Below are positions 28,901 through 35,761 of a stretch of 64,000 nucleotides of DNA, one piece after another. The position numbers and the translations under genes were made by a program. The first letter of the stretch is position 1. Every line of letters begins with the position of its first letter. Origin of the DNA: Bacteroidales bacterium (GTDB taxonomy: Bacteria > Bacteroidota > Bacteroidia > Bacteroidales > Tenuifilaceae); assembly GCA_013141385.1 (NCBI GenBank), contig JABFRB010000001.1, positions 62,001 through 126,000 of the forward strand, in the 5' to 3' direction. The notes below the pieces were generated by a model that ran no database searches, was not told the DNA's origin, and saw only the letters and a program-made list of their open reading frames with translations.

Positions 28901-30144
28901 AAATCCTTGGAATCTTACAACTTAACGACAAAAGAAAGGATAAACTCTCTTTAGATTTGGTTCAATTTCTTGAGGGTATAAGTTCTTTTATTGGTGTGGC
29001 TTTGGTACGTAAGAAACAAACAGAAGCTCTTCGGTTTAAAAACCTAGTTTTTGATGCATCATTGGTAGCCAATAGCATTGCTGACATTAATGGTAATTAT
29101 ACGGAAATTAATGATACTTTTCTTCGTATATGGGGCTATTCAAAAAGAGAGGAAGTTTTAGGTTTACCAATTCAAAGTTTCTTTAATGATCAAAATAATG
29201 CATCAGAAATAATTTCATCATTGAATAAAATTGGTCAGTGGGAGGGTGATTTTACTGCAAGAAAAAAAGATGGATCAACCTTTTTTGCTCATGGGCTAGC
29301 AACAACCGTTAAGAATGATTATGGGAACCAAATTGGATACCAATCCGCCGTAATTGATATAACTGAGCGTAAACATTTCGAAGATGAAATTATAAAACTC
29401 AATGAAACATTAGAGCAGAGGGTAATTCAGCGGACTGAACAGCTTGAAACCGCAAATAAAGAGTTGGAAGCATTTAGCTACTCAGTTTCACATGATTTAC
29501 GTGCACCCTTACGCCACATTAGCGGGTTTGTGGATATCCTTGCAAAAAATGTTAAAGATCGGTTGCCTGAAAAAGATTTACATTATTTGGATGTAATAAA
29601 CAACTCTGCAAGAATGATGGGAACTTTAATTGATGATCTACTGAGCTTCTCAAGAACCGGTCGTGCAGAAATAAGAAAATCAAAAATAAACATGAACCAG
29701 CTAGTTGATGAGGCTAAATCTCAAATCAAACCGGCAACTGCTGGACGCAAAATAAAATGGGAAATATCTCCACTTGCCGAAGTTTCTGGCGACTATAATT
29801 TAATGCGTTTGGTATGGGTTAATTTAATTGATAATGCAGTAAAATACACCAAAACCAGAGAAAAGGCCATTATTAGTATTAATTGCACAGAAGAAAAGGA
29901 GGAGTTTATATTCCGTATTTGCGATAATGGTGTAGGATTAGATATGAACTATGCGCAAAAGCTATTTGGAGTATTCCAACGCCTTCATACTTCAGTTGAA
30001 TTTGAAGGGACAGGAATTGGACTTGCAAATGTACGTCGTATTATTCTTAGACATGGCGGACGCATATGGGCAGAAGCAGAGCTTGATAAAGGAGCAAGTT
30101 TCTACTTTACGCTGCCAAAAGAGGATATTGAGAATAAAGACTAG
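25978..30144 (+). CDS. Ethylene-receptor-like multi-PAS/GAF sensor histidine kinase
   Basis: 1388 residues. The first ~105 hold three membrane helices of the ETR1 ethylene-binding type. Residues aligned two positions lower than ETR1 are Tyr30, Ile33, Pro34, Ile60, Cys63 and His67 (ACGTTH), the last two being copper ligands in ETR1; the position of ETR1 Asp25 is Asn23. Then come six PAS domains (about 178-300, 303-420, 430-545, 577-690, 700-820, 1020-1140) with a GAF domain between the last two (827-1015), HisKA with His1172 in SVSHDLRAPLRH, and HATPase_c with DNGVGL and GTGIGL. The kinase is of the phytochrome-like class. The next gene is an Rcp1-type response regulator, its likely target. 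Confidence 0.9.
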   Translation: MEIGEIITGNMTPFLMMVMALANALIAISYASIPFFLIVFVRKRKDMPFTWVIFLFGLFILACGTTHIVHVVGLWRSVNWWQAAVDSICAIISLATAVAVWPILPKLLLIPSPNQLRLVNSELQKERDKLIFTQHELQKAYTEIEERVNDRTQELIVANKALLNEISERKKAEEALRTSEEYFRNIFDHSTVGKSITELGGNVKTNKSFRQILGYSETELSILKWQEITHADDVQRDQGYLDSLVSGKYSSIRWEKRYIHKNGHVVWVDISTVLQRDDNDIPQYFITTIQDITERKQVSEALKKSNDRFLSLSDNIPGFMAYVNADTLKYEFVNETYAQSFGVPREKIIGSHVKDIISETNYQFALKSINEVKQGKSVSYENTFNFAEGKHWVQINYTPVVDINGYVTSIVVLGYDITERKRAEEALRESEERYRSLLTNLEAGIVVHAPDTSIIMNNHRASELLGLSDDQMRGKLAIDPHWRFIYDNDTPVPLEEYPVNRIIITKKPVGNLILGVVRSKTDDIVWLAVNGFPVFNNNGELSEILVSFIEITERIKAEETLRESERVKSELLDRLNDAQHLAMIGSWDWHLKNNLFWWSDETYEIFGVTKQNYTPNFETNGKFIHTDDFEQYRKSFELSIQTGEPLFYEFKLIAGNGQLKYCQVKGKIIYDESHQPNRFIGTIMDNTQRKLAEFTLHETEAKFRQTFELSPVGIIMVGLDKRFIHCNNAYAHSLGYQTDELVGKPITDVAHHEDSQIAISGIESLIKNEIEIFHAQKRYVRKDGQIVWGEVAISLIRDREERPQYFLAIVQDITKKRQSENQLNLSSKILAILNEPKDLLEIIPRILVEIKQSLDFEAIGFRLKNGDDFPYFVQEGFPNDFIVRENSLVAHDAKGSICRDENGKINLECTCGLVVLGKTDPQNPYFTQGGSAWTNNTVSSLKIPVPKDTRLHPRDRCIHAGYQSVALIPIRANNEILGILQLNDKRKDKLSLDLVQFLEGISSFIGVALVRKKQTEALRFKNLVFDASLVANSIADINGNYTEINDTFLRIWGYSKREEVLGLPIQSFFNDQNNASEIISSLNKIGQWEGDFTARKKDGSTFFAHGLATTVKNDYGNQIGYQSAVIDITERKHFEDEIIKLNETLEQRVIQRTEQLETANKELEAFSYSVSHDLRAPLRHISGFVDILAKNVKDRLPEKDLHYLDVINNSARMMGTLIDDLLSFSRTGRAEIRKSKINMNQLVDEAKSQIKPATAGRKIKWEISPLAEVSGDYNLMRLVWVNLIDNAVKYTKTREKAIISINCTEEKEEFIFRICDNGVGLDMNYAQKLFGVFQRLHTSVEFEGTGIGLANVRRIILRHGGRIWAEAELDKGASFYFTLPKEDIENKD

Positions 30145-30192
30145 AGATCTGATTTATTGGATTTGACAAAATGGACTTATTGATTAGATAAC

Positions 30193-30340
30193 CTAAGTTG
30201 CTAGCTACCGGTTGCAAATCGCTAGTTGCTGATTTACAGTATTTAATTCATTTTGCTTTTAGCTTAATTTTAAGGGGTGAGAATTTGTATTAATATGAGC
30301 ATAAGATAAATAACAATATTTCAGCAACTAGCAACTTGAG
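30193..30340. repeat. GTTGCTAG inverted repeat
   Basis: The left arm CTAAGTTGCTAG...CTAGTTGCTGA (with an internal 20-bp insertion) pairs with TCAGCAACTAGCAACTTGAG at 30321-30340, and a third GTTGCTAG is near 30425. It is intergenic and non-coding, of the dispersed-repeat kind. Confidence 0.5.
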
Positions 30341-30486
30341 TTAGATAGTTGATTATAAATATTCTCGGTATTGACTTGTGTTATGGGAATGCTTAAATTA
30401 GAATAAATTATTCTAATTAATTCAGGTTGCTAGATTAAGTGATATGTTAATCATACTATGACGCAATAATATATGGGGGTATAATT

Positions 30487-30540
30487 GACGGGTAATAGAC
30501 GGATTACTGACGGATAACAGACGGGTTAACCCGTCTGTTA
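30487..30540. promoter_or_regulatory. Four 11-bp tandem repeats ending in a 26-bp palindrome
   Basis: GACGGGTAATA, GACGGATTACT, GACGGATAACA and GACGGGTTAAC lie end to end with an exact 11-bp period (30487-30530). The last two overlap the perfect palindrome TAACAGACGGGTT/AACCCGTCTGTTA (30515-30540). It lies 57 bases upstream of the response regulator start. The period puts all sites on one DNA face, which suits cooperative binding of a regulator; the palindrome could alternatively be a terminator for the kinase gene. Confidence 0.5.
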
Positions 30541-30597
30541 ATTACAAGTTTAAGTTAATTGTTAATACTTATTTCTTTAATAACTAATAATAAACCT

Positions 30598-31053
30598 ATG
30601 ATAGATCTAAGAACAATCCTACTTGCTGAAGACAATCCTAATGATGTAGAATTAACTCTTCAAGCTCTTGGTGAACATAATCTTGCAAATCGTGTTGTAG
30701 CTGTAAGCGATGGCGTTGAAGTTATAGATTATCTCAGCTGCGAGGGGAAATTTAAGTTACGAAAAAAGGGTAATCCTGCCGTAATCCTACTGGATATTAA
30801 AATGCCTCGCATGGATGGTATCGAAGTACTTAGAACCATCAGGAGTCACCCTGCCTTTAAAATGCTTCCAATCGTTATGCTTTCATCCTCTCGCGAAGAG
30901 TTTGATTTGAAACGATGCTATGAATTAGGTGCTAATGCTTATGTAGTAAAACCTGTAGATTTTAAAGATTTTTTTGAAGCAGTTAAACAATTAGGAATTT
31001 TTTGGGCAATGATAAATGAGTTGCCCCCTGAGGGAGGTGAACAAAATGGATAG
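30598..31053 (+). CDS. Single-domain response regulator (Rcp1-like)
   Basis: 151 residues from ATG 30598 (an in-frame TTG at 30559 adds 13 unlikely residues). A receiver domain only: acidic pair in LLAEDNPND, phospho-acceptor Asp66 in LLDIKMPRMDG, switch Ser/Thr in MLSSS and Lys in VVKPVD. The long beta4-alpha4 region matches the Rcp1 type that serves phytochrome-class kinases, and it follows such a kinase. With no output domain it probably acts by protein contact or as a phosphate relay. It overlaps the next gene by 8 bases. Confidence 0.9.
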   Translation: MIDLRTILLAEDNPNDVELTLQALGEHNLANRVVAVSDGVEVIDYLSCEGKFKLRKKGNPAVILLDIKMPRMDGIEVLRTIRSHPAFKMLPIVMLSSSREEFDLKRCYELGANAYVVKPVDFKDFFEAVKQLGIFWAMINELPPEGGEQNG

Positions 31054-31609
31054 AGCAGAAACCAAATCAGCATTGAATATTTTGTCTCTTGAAGACTCAA
31101 TACTCGATTTCGAGATAATTCATGAACATCTTACCAGAGCTGGAATTAGCATAAACATAACTCATGTTGCCAAGGAGGATGAATTTATATCATCCCTTCG
31201 TAATAATAAGTATGATATCATTTTAGCCGATTTTAACTTGCATAGCTTTGATGGCTTTGCTGCGCTAAAATTGTGCAATGAGATATGTCCAAATACCCCT
31301 TTTATCTGCATTTCAGGATCTATTGGCGAAGAAATAGCCATTGAGCTGATGAAGCAGGGGGCTGTTGATTACATTTTAAAGGATAGGCTAGCAAGACTCC
31401 CATCGGCAATAAAACGTGCGCTCGATGAATCAAAAGAAAAAGAAACAAGACGGGAAGCCGAGGAGGCACTTCAAAAAAAGATGGAAGAACTACAGCGATT
31501 TTATGACTTAACCGTAGGACGTGAGTTAAAAATGATTGAACTCAAAAAAGAAATTAACGAGTTTTTAAAACAAATGGGAAAAGAGGAAAAATACAAAATT
31601 GTGGAATAG
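31046..31609 (+). CDS. Response regulator receiver protein with coiled-coil tail
   Basis: 187 residues from ATG 31046, chosen because GGAGGTGA (31033-31040) sits 5 bases before it; ATG 31016 is less likely. Receiver domain with Asp62 in ILADFNLHSFDG, Ser in CISGS and Lys in ILKDR. The C-terminus is a coiled coil ending in GRELKMIELKKEIN, the same tail as the kinase-less PAS receptor at 24178. No DNA-binding or enzymatic output domain. It is translationally coupled to the upstream regulator by overlap. Confidence 0.9.
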   Translation: MDRAETKSALNILSLEDSILDFEIIHEHLTRAGISINITHVAKEDEFISSLRNNKYDIILADFNLHSFDGFAALKLCNEICPNTPFICISGSIGEEIAIELMKQGAVDYILKDRLARLPSAIKRALDESKEKETRREAEEALQKKMEELQRFYDLTVGRELKMIELKKEINEFLKQMGKEEKYKIVE

Positions 31610-31642
31610 GGAATGAAACCAAAATGAAAAAGGAATAATTAG

Positions 31643-31711
31643 TTCCACTTTGACAGATAAGGGTTATACTTGATTTTTCGTGTGTTTTTTCGAATATGTC
31701 AAAGTAGAATT
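31643..31711. repeat. TTTGACAGAT inverted-repeat element, short copy
   Basis: TTCCACTTTGACAGAT pairs with ATATGTCAAAGTAGAA. Between them is GATAAGGGTTATACTTGA and TTTTTCGTGTG. A longer copy lies on the other side of the cheR gene at 32611, and a lone end (ATCTGTCAAAGTAGAAC) at about 10379. Confidence 0.55.
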
Positions 31712-31738
31712 AGGATGAGGTTAAATTAGAACTCAAGT

Positions 31739-32572
31739 ATGAAAGAAACAAACAAGCATATTACCCAACTTCTCTTGCAATCGCATGGCATGGATGTTTC
31801 AAAATACGATGATTTATTTCTGAGTAAAACTCTTCAGAAAAGAATTACTGAAACTCGCTACAATTCCTATGATGAGTATTGTTCTAATTTAGAAAAGAAC
31901 AATGAAGAAGCAAATGTTTTTATCGAATCACTTCAAATCAGCCATAGCGAATTTTTTCGTAACTCATTAACATTTTCCGTTTTAGAGCGTGTATTATTTC
32001 CTTCAATCATTTTACAAATGAAACATTCAAAACGGAAGGAGATTAGAATATGGTCTGCTGCATGTGCTGCCGGACAGGAAGTATATAGCCTAACAATACT
32101 TTTGGAAGAACTTAAAAATGGCGATTGCCAAAAGTTTAACTATCGCATTTTTGCTACGGATCATAGTGAAAAGCAAGTAAACCAAGCACAGAAGGGTGAA
32201 TACTCTGAGGAAGCATTAAATAACCTGAATCTAAAACGAGTAAAAGAATGGTTTATTAGGAATGATAACATGTATAGTGTAAAACCTACACTTAAAGAAA
32301 ATATCAACTTTTCAGTTTTTGATTTATTTAGTGAGCAATTGAGCAGTCCCGCTGCAAGTATTTTTGGCGACTTTGATATAGTAGTTTGTGCTAATCTTTT
32401 ATTCTACTACAAACCCGAATATCGTAAACAAATTCTTAAAAAGATAGGTAATTCTCTTGCAAAAGAAGGATACATTATAGTGGGCGAAGCCGAGAGGGAT
32501 ATCTTAATGAATGAAAATTGGCATGAGGTATTCCCCCAATCGGGAATATTTAAAAGAATAGAACACGGGTAA
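31739..32572 (+). CDS. cheR: CheR-type protein-glutamate methyltransferase
   Basis: 277 residues. N-terminal all-helical CheR domain (RITETRYNSYDEYCSNL, then ISHSEFFRN where the family has TNxTxFFRD). SAM domain with IRIWSAACAAGQEVYS (family WSAGCSTGEEPYS) and a C-terminal FDIVVCANLLFYY (family D.I.CRNVLIYF). The family methylates receptor glutamates using SAM. No CheB, MCP or CheA was found next to it; its substrate may be the 4-helix-bundle kinase 216 bases downstream (inferred). Variant motif residues suggest a non-chemotaxis subfamily. Confidence 0.85.
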   Translation: MKETNKHITQLLLQSHGMDVSKYDDLFLSKTLQKRITETRYNSYDEYCSNLEKNNEEANVFIESLQISHSEFFRNSLTFSVLERVLFPSIILQMKHSKRKEIRIWSAACAAGQEVYSLTILLEELKNGDCQKFNYRIFATDHSEKQVNQAQKGEYSEEALNNLNLKRVKEWFIRNDNMYSVKPTLKENINFSVFDLFSEQLSSPAASIFGDFDIVVCANLLFYYKPEYRKQILKKIGNSLAKEGYIIVGEAERDILMNENWHEVFPQSGIFKRIEHG

Positions 32573-32610
32573 AATAAATGAACGATAATTCAAAAAGGTT
32601 TTTCATTAAT

Positions 32611-32762
32611 GCTACATTGATAGATAAGGTTTATACTCGATTTTCCTGCTTTTTTAACCCTTGCCCTAAAGGAAAAAAGCAGAAAAATCAACCTGCACCC
32701 TTTAGGGACTGGGGTAAATTAGGTTGATTTTTCGTGTGTTTTTCGAATCTATCAAAGTAAGA
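32611..32762. repeat. TTTGACAGAT inverted-repeat element, long copy
   Basis: The ends CTACATTGATAGATAAGG and CGAATCTATCAAAGTA match the 31643 copy, but the interior has ~80 extra bases with a hairpin (CCCTAAAGG...CCTTTAGGG and AATCAACCT...AGGTTGATT). The pair flanks cheR in direct orientation. Confidence 0.55.
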
Positions 32763-32788
32763 TTAAATGATTAATAATAACAGATACT

Positions 32789-35761
32789 ATGAACCTAAAA
32801 AATCTCAAAATTGGTACTCAACTAAGAATAGGATTTGCCATCCTACTATTCTTTGTAATTCTACTTGGGGTAGTATCTTACCTACAAACTGATAGAATTC
32901 AATCTCAAGCAGAAATTCTATACGATCATCCGCTTAAAACTCGCAGAAATCTTAGCGAGATAACAATTAATGTTTTGAATATGCGCATTAAAATGCGAGA
33001 TTATTTGCTGGTTAATGATTCAAAAATACGCCAAGAAGCTTTGAATGACATAGCTGTTTGCCAAGCTAATGTAATGATGAGTGTTGAAAAGCTTAGGCAA
33101 TCCTACCTTGGGCCACCCAAAAATATTGATAATTTTTTAGATGAATTTACCAAATGGGTATCAATCCGCGAGGAATCCATACGGTTATTAAATGCAGGTC
33201 ATTTTGAGGAGGCAAGACTTCGCCATTATCCTGGAGGAGTAGTTCCATCGCAGGCCTCAAAAGTTTTGAATACATTGCAGGTAATAAGTGATTTTGCTAT
33301 AAAAAAGGCTGATGAATTACTTGCCACATCTAATGAATTGAATGATTCACTAAGTAGGCGATTATTTTTACTAGTAGCAACCATTTTATTATTATCGTTA
33401 CTTATTAACTATGTTTTAATAAGAAATATCCGTAAACCTATAGTAAGTTTAACCAATGCAGCCCAACTTTTTCATGCTGGGGATATGAATGCCAGGAGTT
33501 CCTATGAATCGAAAAATGAGTTTGGTCAACTGTCCACTTCATTCAACACTCTTGCTGAGAGCATTCAGGTGAATATGGATCTGAATAAAAGAGCAGCAGA
33601 TTTAGCAGGCTTAATGCTTAGCGAGGACGATGCCAAAAATTTTTTCCACGAAACACTTAAAGGTCTTTCCGAACATACTGAATCTCAAATTGCCGCTGCA
33701 TATTTGCTAAGCGATGATAAAAAAAACTACAATCACTTTGAATCAATTGGCGGGGGTGAAAATATTAAACAATCATTCTCGGCAGAAAATTTTGAAGGAG
33801 AATTTGGTGCCGCTCTATCCTCCCGAAAAATTCAGCATATAAAATATGTTATCGATGATACCCGTTTTATTTTTCACACCATTAGCGGAAATTTTATCCC
33901 TCGTGAAATAATCACCATTCCAATAGTTGCAAACAACCAAGTTATTGCTATTATTTCGTTGGCGAGTGTGAATAGGTATAGTATACAATCAATTTTGCTG
34001 ATAGAAAATATTCTTGTTGCTTTCAGCGCAAGAGTTGAAGGGATATTAGCATATCGCAAAATTAAAGAATTTACAAATAAGCTTGAATACCAAAATAGTG
34101 AACTGGAGGCTCAGAAAGTGGAACTAGCGTCCCAATCGGCTGAGCTAATTGAACAGAATACAGAATTGGAAATGCAGAAAAAGCAGTTGGGTGAAGCCAA
34201 TCGTCTCAAAACAAGTTTTTTATCTAATATGAGCCATGAACTGCGAACCCCTCTTAATTCTGTAATTGCCCTTTCAGGAGTACTCAACCGCCGCCTTGCC
34301 AAGCAGATTCCAGACGAGGAGTATAGCTACATCGAGGTGATTGAACGAAATGGGAAGCATCTACTTTCACTTATTAACGATATCCTTGATATTTCGCGTA
34401 TTGAAGCTGGACGCGAAGAAATCGAAATAGAATCGTTCAACATAAATAGCCTAATTTCCGAAGTAGTTACAATGATTAATCCTCAGGTAAAACAGAAAAA
34501 TATTGAGCTGATACATTCAGAAAAAGATTCAGACCTGTTACTTTCTAACGACATTAGGAAATGCCGCCATATCCTGCAAAACCTTATTGGTAATGCTGTA
34601 AAGTTTACCGAGAAGGGTAAGGTTGAGGTTGTAGCCAGTAAAACCGATAGTAACATTACAATTAAAGTTATAGATACCGGTATTGGTATCTCCGAAAAAT
34701 ATCTCCCCCATATTTTCGATGAATTCCGGCAAGCTGATGGCAGTACATCTCGAAAGTATGGTGGAACAGGCTTAGGTTTAGCAATTGCTAAAAAATATGC
34801 TAACCTTATGGGAGGTTCAATCACGGTTAAAAGTTCCCTGGGGCAAGGCTCAGAATTTGCACTAACCTTACCTTCAAACTATGCTTCAGGAAGCAGAATA
34901 GTTGATATAGAAAAATCATCTGAATCAAAATATACCATAAAACAAGCACCTCTCAAAACACCTTCTGATTCTGAAGGAAAAACCGTTTTGCTAGTTGAGG
35001 ATAGCGAGCCGGCAATCATCCAAATGAAGGATATTTTGGAGGGAAGTGGGTATAAACTGATAATTGCACATGATGGTTCGGAGGCTCTTAGAATTATCAA
35101 TCAAACCATACCCAATGCCATGATTTTGGACCTCATGCTACCGGGTATCGATGGGTTTGAAGTACTTAAAGCTATTCGTGAGGTAGATATTACGGCCCAT
35201 GTCCCTGTTTTGATTCTTACTGCAAAGCATATATCAAAGGAGGAACTCCAATTTTTGAAACGAAACAACATCCATCAGCTTATCCAGAAAGGCGATGTGA
35301 ACCGCTCGGAGCTGCTTAATGCTATTGCAACCATGGTATTCCCTAAATCGGTGGAAGTTGAAAAAACTCAAAGAAAAATACAACCCATCAAAGGCAAGCC
35401 AATAGTTCTCGCAGTTGAGGATAATCCAGATAATATGCTTACCGTTAAGGCACTTCTCTCCTCTAAATATACTGTAATAGAAGCATTTGATGGCAACCAA
35501 GGTTTGCAATTGGCTAAAAAGCACAGGCCAAATCTCATTCTAATGGATATTGCACTTCCTGATATGGATGGCATTGAGGTGCTTAATATCCTTCGCAAAG
35601 ACCCATATTTACAAGAGATTCCTGTTATTGCGCTTACAGCAAGTGCAATGACTACTGACCGCGAAACTATTTTAGCCCATGGTTTTGATGGGTACATTGT
35701 AAAACCAATTGATGAACATATATTCTTAGAAACTATCAATCAAAAGCTATATGGAGGGTGA
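32789..35761 (+). CDS. Hybrid histidine kinase: 4HB sensor-HAMP-GAF-HK-REC-REC
   Basis: 990 residues. Membrane helices at ~13-32 and ~192-211 bracket a helical periplasmic domain of the 4HB_MCP type; HAMP (212-265), GAF (275-415), coiled coil, HisKA with His483 in NMSHELRTPL, HATPase_c (585-700), then two receivers with Asp781 (ILDLMLPG) and Asp920 (LMDIALPD). The first receiver has the unusual QKGD in place of the KP motif. This layout resembles kinases paired with CheR and phosphorelays. The start of the next gene overlaps its last 11 bases, so the two proteins are translationally coupled. Confidence 0.93.
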   Translation: MNLKNLKIGTQLRIGFAILLFFVILLGVVSYLQTDRIQSQAEILYDHPLKTRRNLSEITINVLNMRIKMRDYLLVNDSKIRQEALNDIAVCQANVMMSVEKLRQSYLGPPKNIDNFLDEFTKWVSIREESIRLLNAGHFEEARLRHYPGGVVPSQASKVLNTLQVISDFAIKKADELLATSNELNDSLSRRLFLLVATILLLSLLINYVLIRNIRKPIVSLTNAAQLFHAGDMNARSSYESKNEFGQLSTSFNTLAESIQVNMDLNKRAADLAGLMLSEDDAKNFFHETLKGLSEHTESQIAAAYLLSDDKKNYNHFESIGGGENIKQSFSAENFEGEFGAALSSRKIQHIKYVIDDTRFIFHTISGNFIPREIITIPIVANNQVIAIISLASVNRYSIQSILLIENILVAFSARVEGILAYRKIKEFTNKLEYQNSELEAQKVELASQSAELIEQNTELEMQKKQLGEANRLKTSFLSNMSHELRTPLNSVIALSGVLNRRLAKQIPDEEYSYIEVIERNGKHLLSLINDILDISRIEAGREEIEIESFNINSLISEVVTMINPQVKQKNIELIHSEKDSDLLLSNDIRKCRHILQNLIGNAVKFTEKGKVEVVASKTDSNITIKVIDTGIGISEKYLPHIFDEFRQADGSTSRKYGGTGLGLAIAKKYANLMGGSITVKSSLGQGSEFALTLPSNYASGSRIVDIEKSSESKYTIKQAPLKTPSDSEGKTVLLVEDSEPAIIQMKDILEGSGYKLIIAHDGSEALRIINQTIPNAMILDLMLPGIDGFEVLKAIREVDITAHVPVLILTAKHISKEELQFLKRNNIHQLIQKGDVNRSELLNAIATMVFPKSVEVEKTQRKIQPIKGKPIVLAVEDNPDNMLTVKALLSSKYTVIEAFDGNQGLQLAKKHRPNLILMDIALPDMDGIEVLNILRKDPYLQEIPVIALTASAMTTDRETILAHGFDGYIVKPIDEHIFLETINQKLYGG

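Noticed and set aside
30487-30540. Tandem 11-bp units as a CRISPR array
   Set aside because: Units are directly adjacent without spacers and far shorter than CRISPR repeats; no cas genes present.
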